DNA of 64,000 nucleotides, from the NCBI RefSeq assembly GCF_900155525.1, contig NZ_LT706952.1, positions 692,406 to 756,405 of the forward strand, in the 5' to 3' direction. The notes under the pieces are model-generated. The model was not told the origin of the DNA. It ran no database searches and saw nothing but the letters and a program-made list of their open reading frames with translations. Source of the stretch: Mailhella massiliensis (GTDB lineage Bacteria > Desulfobacterota > Desulfovibrionia > Desulfovibrionales > Desulfovibrionaceae). Below are positions 43,708 through 50,176 of the stretch, one piece after another. Each line of letters begins with the position of its first letter. Within the stretch, counting starts at the first letter, position 1. The position numbers and the translations under genes were made by a program.

Positions 43708-44745
43708 ATGCCGTATATCAATATGGACATGTTCACCAGCGCGGAACTCACCGCCGCCGTGAATAAAATTCCGGCCATGCCTGGTTTGCTCGGTCAGTTC
43801 TTCGAGGAAAAGGGCATCAGCACCACGCACGCCGCCATCGACGTGAAAAAGGGGCAGCTCCATCTCGTCCACGACACTCCCCGCGGTGCCGATGATGGCG
43901 ATGTCCCCGCACAGGATTCCCGCAGCACCGTCCATCTGCCTGCCGCGCATCTGCCCCAGCATGATACGCTTCTCCCTGATGACCTGCAGGACCGTCGTGC
44001 GTTCGGCTCCGACCAGCCTGAAACCGGAGCCGACAGGATTCTGGACAAACAGATCACCATGCGTCGGAATATCGAAGTGACGAAAGAATTTCATCGCGTG
44101 GGAGCGGTCAAGGGCAAAGTGCTCGACGCGGACGGCACGACGGTACTCTATGATATCTACAAGGTCTTCGGACTGTCTGCCGGTATCGACGAAGATATCA
44201 CCTGGCCTCTGGACTCCACTGGAGCGCAGAACTCGGTGCTTACGACGTTCCAGGACGTGTGCGGTACCATCGACGATGCCATGGGCGGCTGGGCGTATAA
44301 TGGCATTGCGGCAATCTGCGGCAAAACCTTCTGGGACTACCTGATCAGCAATCCCTTTGTGCGTGACGCCTACAACCTGTGGGCGGCCAACCTTTCCCGG
44401 TTCGGTGACAACGACTTCCGTGATCGTGCATTCACCTATGGCGGTATCACCTGGTATCGCTATGGGAAGAAAGTCGGCGGTAAGCTGCTGGTGGAAGACA
44501 CCAAGGCCCATGTTTTCCCGTATGGGCCGGGCATCTTCCAGACGTTCAATGCTCCCGCCAACTACAACGAAACCGTCAACACGCTCGGTCTGCCGTTCTA
44601 CTCCAAGATTGAAGAGCGCAAGTTCGGTAAGGGCTTTGACCTCGAAGTGCAGGCCAACCCGCTCACGCTCTGCATGTTCCCGGAGGCTTTGGTCACGCTT
44701 ACCGGTGCTGAGGCTGAACCGGAAGACGGCGGTGAGACCGCGTGA
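43708..44745 (+). CDS. major capsid protein, lambda gpE-like
   Basis: 345 residues. HK97-fold capsid protein of the gpE family: FTSAELTAAVNKIPAMPGLLGQFFEEKGISTTHAAIDVKKGQLHLVHDTPRG at the N-terminus, LDKQITMRRNIEVTKEFHRVGAVKG and AFTYGGITWYRYGKKVGGKLLVEDTKAHVFPYG further on. About the length of lambda E (341). Strong AGGGAG ribosome site. Confidence 0.95.
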   Translation: MPYINMDMFTSAELTAAVNKIPAMPGLLGQFFEEKGISTTHAAIDVKKGQLHLVHDTPRGADDGDVPAQDSRSTVHLPAAHLPQHDTLLPDDLQDRRAFGSDQPETGADRILDKQITMRRNIEVTKEFHRVGAVKGKVLDADGTTVLYDIYKVFGLSAGIDEDITWPLDSTGAQNSVLTTFQDVCGTIDDAMGGWAYNGIAAICGKTFWDYLISNPFVRDAYNLWAANLSRFGDNDFRDRAFTYGGITWYRYGKKVGGKLLVEDTKAHVFPYGPGIFQTFNAPANYNETVNTLGLPFYSKIEERKFGKGFDLEVQANPLTLCMFPEALVTLTGAEAEPEDGGETA

Positions 44746-45113
44746 TGCTCAAGTACTTCAAGCCGGAAGAGTTCCGCTGCAAGTGCGGCTGCGGTGCGGG
44801 GGAAATGTCCCCCGCCATGCTGGACAGGCTCGACAAGGCGCGGGAACTCGCGGGAGTGCCTTTCGTGATTTCCTCGGGGTTCCGCTGTGAGGCCCACAAC
44901 AGGGCCGTCGGCGGCGTGGAAGGTTCCTCTCATACCAGTGGTATGGCGGCGGATATCGTGTGCACGGATTCCGCGACGCGCTTCCGTATGCTCTCCGCTC
45001 TGTTCTCCGTCGGTTTTCGCAGGATCGAACTCGCGCCCACATGGATTCATGTGGACGTGGACGGAAGCAAACCGCAGGACGTCGCCTTCTACCAGAAGAG
45101 CGGGCGTTATTGA
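44745..45113 (+). CDS. M15-family D,D-peptidase, probable endolysin
   Basis: 122 residues. Zinc ligands are visible in SSHTSGMAADIV (His and Asp) and WIHVDVD (His), the pattern of small M15 carboxypeptidase-type lysins such as those cutting peptidoglycan cross-links. No signal peptide, so it needs a holin, and a holin-like gene follows directly. The start overlaps the capsid stop; the adjoining GTG (44742) is an alternative. Confidence 0.85.
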   Translation: MLKYFKPEEFRCKCGCGAGEMSPAMLDRLDKARELAGVPFVISSGFRCEAHNRAVGGVEGSSHTSGMAADIVCTDSATRFRMLSALFSVGFRRIELAPTWIHVDVDGSKPQDVAFYQKSGRY

Positions 45114-45121
45114 GGTGAAAC

Positions 45122-45388
45122 ATGGATGCGCTTTTCAATGACCTTTACAACTGGCTGTGCTCCCTCGGCGACACCTGGGCTGCGGTCGCCGCGTTCACGG
45201 TGTCGCTCTGCGCGCTGCTCTGCACGGTGATTCCCGCGCCTTCCGAGGACACCAGTGTCGTGTGGCGCTTCCTGTACGGCGTCATCAACACCATCGGCTG
45301 CAACGTGGGCAAGGCCGCCAACTTCGACGTGGTGGTCAACAAGCTCAACAAGGAAGTCGCGGAAGACGCGGAAAAGGGAAATGAGTAG
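45122..45388 (+). CDS. holin-like membrane protein
   Basis: 88 residues with a clear transmembrane segment (TWAAVAAFTVSLCALLCTVIPAP, 18-40), a second weakly hydrophobic stretch (VVWRFLYGVINTIGC) and a charged tail. Its position between endolysin and spanin genes argues for a holin; sequence alone does not prove it. Confidence 0.6.
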   Translation: MDALFNDLYNWLCSLGDTWAAVAAFTVSLCALLCTVIPAPSEDTSVVWRFLYGVINTIGCNVGKAANFDVVVNKLNKEVAEDAEKGNE

Positions 45389-45596
45389 TGGGTTCTGGAC
45401 GCTGCTTCGTTTCGCCTGCGAATTTCTGGCTGCTGTTTTTCAGCAGCTCAGAAAAAGGCAGCTCGATAAAGAGCGCGACGCTGCTGCTCATGATGGCGCC
45501 GGTGCTCTTATCGGGCTGCTCAATCCAGAGTCCGAACAAAAATCTTCAGCCCCTGCCCATTCTGGCCTCAATGGAAAGGATGAGCAGGGGCGGTGA
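45381..45596 (+). CDS. Rz-like inner-membrane spanin
   Basis: 71 residues. A short hydrophobic N-terminus (SSGFWTLLRFACEFLAAVFQQLRK) and a charged tail are the minimal layout of an i-spanin. AAAGGG precedes the ATG, which overlaps the holin-like stop. The o-spanin candidate is encoded in the same DNA in the +1 frame, the hallmark of embedded Rz/Rz1 pairs. Confidence 0.6.
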   Translation: MSSGFWTLLRFACEFLAAVFQQLRKRQLDKERDAAAHDGAGALIGLLNPESEQKSSAPAHSGLNGKDEQGR

Positions 45597-45675
45597 AGAA
45601 GGCGTCTGGATGAACAGTTCCGACGCCGGAAATCTCTACCTCTATCTTGAGCAGGTGGAACGCGTATGCAGATAG
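45388..45675 (+). CDS. Rz1-like outer-membrane lipoprotein spanin overlapping Rz
   Basis: 95 residues from a GTG at 45388. A lipobox LLSGC (Cys near 44) follows the hydrophobic stretch SATLLLMMAPV; the mature part is short with prolines (SPNKNLQPLPILAS). It overlaps the Rz-like gene in another frame over 209 bases. The long N-region before the signal core is unusual, and an internal start (ATG 45490 or 45493) would leave a very short signal. Confidence 0.6.
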   Translation: MGSGRCFVSPANFWLLFFSSSEKGSSIKSATLLLMMAPVLLSGCSIQSPNKNLQPLPILASMERMSRGGEEGVWMNSSDAGNLYLYLEQVERVCR

Positions 45676-45926
45676 ACACGAACACTCTCCTTTATATTTT
45701 GTTCGCGCTTCTCGGCGTGGGGTGGAAGCTTTTCACCGGCTGGACCAAGCGTGTGGACGGCAAACTGGACAAACTTTCCGGTCGGGAACTTTTCTGCACC
45801 AACAAGTTCATGACCAAAGAGGAATACAAGGAAGGCAAGGAGCATGTCTGGAGCAAGTTCGAGGAACATGACGAACTTTTTTCCAGGCATGATGAACGCC
45901 TGAGAGCTCTGGAGCAGAAGCGATGA
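45666..45926 (+). CDS. membrane-anchored small phage protein
   Basis: 86 residues: one N-terminal transmembrane helix (TLLYILFALLGVGWKLFTGW) and a highly charged helical tail (HVWSKFEEHDELFSRHDERLRALEQKR). The XhlA-like layout suggests an accessory lysis or holin-associated protein. It overlaps both neighbours. Confidence 0.6.
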   Translation: MQIDTNTLLYILFALLGVGWKLFTGWTKRVDGKLDKLSGRELFCTNKFMTKEEYKEGKEHVWSKFEEHDELFSRHDERLRALEQKR

Positions 45927-46237
45927 ACTTCAAGGACGCACTGGCTTTCGATTCTGAACACGTCTTTCTGAACCTGGAAGAGTTCGGGGAAGAAGTGGAA
46001 CTGGACGGCGTGAAGCTGATCGCGGTGCGTGGTGAAGAAGAAAACTTCGAGGCGTCCACGCTGTACCCGGAACTGCCGGAGCGCCCCATCGTGCTGCATG
46101 TATCCACTGACATGCTCCTGCCGGAGATCGCCATGGGGGCCAGCGTCACGTTGAACGGGGAGCTTTGTCAGGTGGTATCAAGGCATGACGGACTTGGGAG
46201 CATGACACGGCTGGAGCTGGTACGCAGGGGGTATTGA
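45923..46237 (+). CDS. head-tail connector, gpFII-like
   Basis: 104 residues, mostly beta. FKDALAFDSEHVFLNLEEFGEEVELDGVKL followed by GASVTLNGELCQVVSRHDGLGSMTRLELVRRG resembles lambda FII-type head-completion proteins that form the ring between head and tail. It sits at the expected position before tail gene Z. Confidence 0.75.
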   Translation: MNFKDALAFDSEHVFLNLEEFGEEVELDGVKLIAVRGEEENFEASTLYPELPERPIVLHVSTDMLLPEIAMGASVTLNGELCQVVSRHDGLGSMTRLELVRRGY

Positions 46238-46238
46238 G

Positions 46239-46898
46239 ATGGGCAGGGCGTATAAGGTGTATTTGACTGTCGGTGATATCGACAAGAACCTGTTGCAATT
46301 CATGGAAAATATGCGCGTCGACTCTGCGAAAATCATACGTTTTGCCATGAACGACACGCTGATGCGCACACGCTCCAACGCGATCATATACGCCTCACAT
46401 CGATATAACCTGCGGGTGAAAAGCATGGTCGATCTCAAATCCTACATAAAAATCGACCTGTCGAAGAAAGACGCGCTTTATGGCAGCGTCGAATTCCGTG
46501 GAAACGTAGGTTATCCGCTGGAAAGATTCGGAACCAGCCCGCGCGGATATAAAAGCTACAAGGGCGTCCATCCCCTCAAGCGTCGCCCTGCCGGTGGTGT
46601 ACGGGTAAAGGTGCTGAAAAACGGCCCTTGGAAAAAGGTCGGCGACTACACCGACGGCGGATCTGCCTTCTGGTACCTGCATAAAGGCAAAGAAAGGCTG
46701 CTTGTTCGCGATTATACCCAGCCCGGACTCAACGGGCATTACAAGTCGGCGGTGATTCATCCCATGGGCCCTTCTCCCATACAGGCGTTGACCTCCAAGG
46801 AAGGCGAGGAATTCGTGGGGGACTACGCGAGGGCCACATTCGCGAAACGTCTTGAGCATGTGCTGGACCGGTACATGAAAACGGGAAAGCTCAAATGA
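46239..46898 (+). CDS. minor tail protein gpZ-like
   Basis: 219 residues. The N-terminal helical part (MENMRVDSAKIIRFAMNDTLMRTRSNAI) and the basic middle (RPAGGVRVKVLKNGPWKK) fit the prophage minor tail protein Z family (tail completion). It starts one base after the FII-like gene. Confidence 0.78.
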   Translation: MGRAYKVYLTVGDIDKNLLQFMENMRVDSAKIIRFAMNDTLMRTRSNAIIYASHRYNLRVKSMVDLKSYIKIDLSKKDALYGSVEFRGNVGYPLERFGTSPRGYKSYKGVHPLKRRPAGGVRVKVLKNGPWKKVGDYTDGGSAFWYLHKGKERLLVRDYTQPGLNGHYKSAVIHPMGPSPIQALTSKEGEEFVGDYARATFAKRLEHVLDRYMKTGKLK

Positions 46899-46908
46899 GG
46901 AATAGACC

Positions 46909-47391
46909 ATGACGGAAAATCATCTCACGCAGGAACTGAGAGCGTTTCTTTCCGACGCGCTCAAGGATTTTTCCTATCTCGCTCAGGATGGGAAAACGGA
47001 AGGCGCGCCGAAGGTCATCAACGCCTTTCTTCCGCCCAAAAAAGAACCGGACGGCAGGGACTGGCCCTTTGTGGTGGTAAGGCCGGTGGAAGGCTCCATA
47101 GCCGAAGAAGAAACGACGGTTTCCGTTCAGATTATCGTGGGATGCTGGTCGAAAGAATTCGAGGGGTACGAGTACAGCCTCAATGTCCTGAGCCGGATAC
47201 GCAATGCGCTCACCATGCTTCCGACAAGAACGCTGGCACGCCGTTTTCGGCTGGGCTTTCCTGTCAAGTGGGAATTTTTGAATGAGCAGCCCTATCCGTC
47301 ATGGACGGCTGTCATGACTACGAACTGGATACTGCGCACGCCGGACGTGCGCACGGAAAATGAGGATGAGGTCTATGGGTACTTCAAGTAG
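46909..47391 (+). CDS. tail terminator-like protein
   Basis: 160 residues, alpha/beta, with DWPFVVVRPVEGSIAEEETTVSVQIIVGCWSKEFEGYEYSLNVLSRIRNAL. Size, order (after Z, before the sheath) and pattern fit a tail completion/terminator protein of myophage tails; no catalytic motif. Confidence 0.6.
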   Translation: MTENHLTQELRAFLSDALKDFSYLAQDGKTEGAPKVINAFLPPKKEPDGRDWPFVVVRPVEGSIAEEETTVSVQIIVGCWSKEFEGYEYSLNVLSRIRNALTMLPTRTLARRFRLGFPVKWEFLNEQPYPSWTAVMTTNWILRTPDVRTENEDEVYGYFK

Positions 47392-47620
47392 GAAAATTTA
47401 CGTCGGGCCTTCTCTGCCCGGCGGAACGCTTCCCCAGTTCACGGTTTTCAAGGGGGAGTTGCCTGATCACGTTGTGGCTCTGATGGGCAAATGCCCGTCC
47501 TTGCGGCCTCTGATTGTTCCTGTGGCAAAGCTCGGCCAGGCGAGAAAGGACGTGTCCACCAGTGGCAGACTGCTCAATGTATACGCGACGAAGATCCGCA
47601 AGGAAGCCAGGGGAGAATAG
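47375..47620 (+). CDS. small tail-region protein
   Basis: 81 residues from the ATG at 47375, overlapping the preceding gene by 17 bases. Basic C-terminus. Similar short proteins precede the sheath gene in Mu/P2-like tails (Mu gp38-like); function not certain. Confidence 0.6.
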   Translation: MGTSSRKIYVGPSLPGGTLPQFTVFKGELPDHVVALMGKCPSLRPLIVPVAKLGQARKDVSTSGRLLNVYATKIRKEARGE

Positions 47621-47622
47621 CA

Positions 47623-49104
47623 ATGGCTTATAGGCACGGCGTTTATGCTTCGGAACAGGCCACGGCACTGCTTCCTACTGTGGAAGTGGCGGCCGGTATT
47701 CCTTTCATCGTCGGTACGGCTCCTGTCGGTATGGCTGATGAAAGCAACGTCAACAAGCCTGTGCTCTGCTATTCCTATGCGGAAGCGGTAGCGGCTTTCG
47801 GCTATGTGCCGCCGGTTCTTGACGCCTCCAGCGGGCTGAAAAAGTTCGAGTACAGCATCAGCGAGTTCCTGAGGAGTCAGTTTTCGCTTTTCGGTGTGAC
47901 GCCCGTCATCATCGTCAACGTACTCGATCCGAAGACGCACAAGAAAAGCGCAACGACGCAGAACGTGACGCTCAATGCCATCAGCGGTAGTGCCACGGTG
48001 GAAGAGACCGGTATCATCGCGTCCACCGTCACGCTCACGCCCTCCGAGGGTGATCCGTATGTCAGAGGGGAAGACTTTGAGCTGACCTATGATGAAAACG
48101 GCTATCTTGTTGTTACCAGCCTGTCGGATGACGGCACTTTCCGCTGTGCTACCGGTGAAGTGATCACCATGTCCGCGGAAAAGACGGACGTGACGCTTGT
48201 CGACTCCGACGACATTATCGGCGGCGTCGACGTCTCCGGTAACAAGTCCGGTCTCGAGCTTGTGGGTGACTGCTTCCCTCGCTTCCGTCTTGTGCCCGGT
48301 GTGCTGATCGCTCCGGGCTACTCCTCCGATCCTGAGGTTGCCGCCGTCTTGGCGGCCAAGGCCTCCAACATCAACGAACTTTTCAAGGCCATATCCATTG
48401 TTGATGCTCCCACCGGTTCCGTGAAGCAGTACAGCGGTGTTGCCGAGTGGAAGAACCAGAACAACGTGGTTGATCCGTATCAGATCTGCTGCTGGCCCAT
48501 GCTCAGCATGGACGGAACGCTCTACCATATGAGCACGCAGCTTGCCGGTCTGCTGGGGCAGGTGGACAGCGAAAACGAAGACGTGCCCTATGTCAGCCCC
48601 TCGAACAAAAACTTCCAGATGACGGCGACGGTGCTGGAAGATGGCACTGAGGTCTGGCTTGCGCCTGAAACTGCGGCCTATCTGAACGGGGAAGGCGTGG
48701 TCACCGCTCTGAACTTCATCGGCGGCTGGAAGTGCTGGGGTAACCGCACGGCGTGCTATCCCGCGGTGACCGACCCGAAGGACGCTTTCATTCCCATACG
48801 CCGAATGTTCAACTGGATCGGCAACACGCTTGTTCAAACTTACTGGCAGCGAGTGGACTTCCCGCTGAACCGCAGGCAGGTGGATACCATCGTCGACTCG
48901 ATCAACATCTGGCTGAACGGTCTCGCCGCCCGCCAGTATATTCTCGGTGGACGTGTCGAATTCAACAGCGATGAAAATTCTACCACCGATCTTATGGACG
49001 GCATCGCCCGTTTCCATGTGTACGTCACGCCGCCGAGTCCGAACAGGGAAATCGACTTTGTTCTTGAGTATGATGCGGACTATCTTTCCGCACTTTTTGC
49101 ATAG
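47623..49104 (+). CDS. contractile tail sheath protein
   Basis: 493 residues, the outer tube that contracts on infection. The N-terminus AYRHGVYASEQATALLPTVEVAAGIPFIVGTAPVG and the C-terminal IARFHVYVTPPSPNREIDFVLEYDADYLSAL are characteristic of P2 FI/Mu L-type sheaths. The start at 47623 has AGGGGAG upstream; the longer frame is rejected. It shows that the virus is a myovirus. Confidence 0.95.
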   Translation: MAYRHGVYASEQATALLPTVEVAAGIPFIVGTAPVGMADESNVNKPVLCYSYAEAVAAFGYVPPVLDASSGLKKFEYSISEFLRSQFSLFGVTPVIIVNVLDPKTHKKSATTQNVTLNAISGSATVEETGIIASTVTLTPSEGDPYVRGEDFELTYDENGYLVVTSLSDDGTFRCATGEVITMSAEKTDVTLVDSDDIIGGVDVSGNKSGLELVGDCFPRFRLVPGVLIAPGYSSDPEVAAVLAAKASNINELFKAISIVDAPTGSVKQYSGVAEWKNQNNVVDPYQICCWPMLSMDGTLYHMSTQLAGLLGQVDSENEDVPYVSPSNKNFQMTATVLEDGTEVWLAPETAAYLNGEGVVTALNFIGGWKCWGNRTACYPAVTDPKDAFIPIRRMFNWIGNTLVQTYWQRVDFPLNRRQVDTIVDSINIWLNGLAARQYILGGRVEFNSDENSTTDLMDGIARFHVYVTPPSPNREIDFVLEYDADYLSALFA

Positions 49105-49113
49105 GAGTGAGCC

Positions 49114-49644
49114 ATGGCAGGTGAAAACAACATCAAAGAGCGGTTGATCGCGTTCCGCGTATACAACGACGCCAACGACCTTCTGGGTATTGCCACGGTC
49201 GACTTGCCGGAACTGTCCTCCATGACGGACACGGTGACCGGCGCCGGTATTGCCGGTGAAGTGGACTCTCCCGTGCTCGGACATTACCAGTCCATAACCT
49301 GCACGTTGAACTGGAGAACCATCGAAAAGAAGGCTCTGGAGCTTACCGCGCACAAGGCACACGCCCTAGAACTCAGAGGCTCTCAGCAGGTCTACGACGC
49401 AGCGGGCGGCGTGTATTCCACCGAAGCCGTGCGCATTACCCTGCGCGCCACACCCAAAACGACCACGCTGGGCACCTTTGAAACCGGCGCAACTACCGAT
49501 TCCTCGCAGGAGTTCGAGGTGGTGTACATCAAGATTTCCGTGGGTGGGAAAGAAGTCGCGGAAATCGACAAGTACAACTACATCAGCAAATTCGGAGATG
49601 AAGACATTCTCTCTTCCGTCCGTGCTGATCTCGGCCTGAACTGA
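49114..49644 (+). CDS. tail tube protein, P2 FII-like
   Basis: 176 residues, polymerising into the inner tube. The IKERLIAFRVYNDANDLLGIATVDLPELSSMTDTVTGAGIAGEVDSPV N-terminus and the FEVVYIKISVGGKEVAEIDKYNYISKFGDEDILSSVRADLGL end are typical of FII tubes. It directly follows the sheath. Confidence 0.93.
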   Translation: MAGENNIKERLIAFRVYNDANDLLGIATVDLPELSSMTDTVTGAGIAGEVDSPVLGHYQSITCTLNWRTIEKKALELTAHKAHALELRGSQQVYDAAGGVYSTEAVRITLRATPKTTTLGTFETGATTDSSQEFEVVYIKISVGGKEVAEIDKYNYISKFGDEDILSSVRADLGLN

Positions 49645-49721
49645 TTTTTTACCTCCATAGGCCGGGAGCGGCTTCCCTTCTCCTTTCCGTTCCCGGCCAA
49701 CCATGTATCGGAGACATTTTC

Positions 49722-50003
49722 ATGCTTCACACTTTCGCCAAAGAGTACACGTTCGAGGATAAGACCTATACCGAAATTGATATCCCGCTCGATAATCTGC
49801 AAGGCTCGGATATCGAAAAAATTCAGAAACAGTGGCGGGCCGCCGGAAACATGGCCCCGCTTCCCGTTCTGGATATGTCTTTCTGCATCCGCTGTGCCGC
49901 CGCTGCTGCTCACCTTCCTCTGGAATTCTTCGAGCATCTTCCCGGGCGGGAATACCTGTGGCTGACGCAGAAAGTTTCGGATTTTTTTCTGATCTCGGAC
50001 TGA
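49722..50003 (+). CDS. tail assembly chaperone gpE (short form)
   Basis: 93 residues, of the P2 gpE family; a chaperone for tape-measure folding between tube and tape-measure genes. Its last codons run through seven consecutive T (49982-49988), read T TTT TTT in this frame, allowing a -1 slip to the long form. GGAGA precedes the ATG. Confidence 0.85.
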   Translation: MLHTFAKEYTFEDKTYTEIDIPLDNLQGSDIEKIQKQWRAAGNMAPLPVLDMSFCIRCAAAAAHLPLEFFEHLPGREYLWLTQKVSDFFLISD

Positions 50004-50176
50004 GGATTAAAAACCCTGCGGGGGAGCTCCGGCTGATAAGCGTGGTTCTCTCGCAGGTGTGCGGCGGCAGCGCCTTGGATTGGATGCGAGTCCCTCTTGC
50101 GGAGCTCGGCGGATGGATTGAGGCGGCGGAAGAAAAAGTCAGGCGGGAAAAGAAATGGCAAAAGTCTATGAAGTAG
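49722..50176 (+). CDS. tail assembly chaperone gpE+E' (programmed -1 frameshift product)
   Basis: Reading 49722-49988, slipping back one base at T_TTT_TTT and continuing from 49988 to 50176 gives a 151-residue fusion. The new part (SDLGLRIKNPAGELRLISVV, then VCGGSALDWMRVPLAELGGWIE) has no start of its own with a ribosome site and ends with a charged helix overlapping the tape-measure start. This mirrors E/E' of P2 and G/GT of lambda. Coordinates span both frames. Confidence 0.8.
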
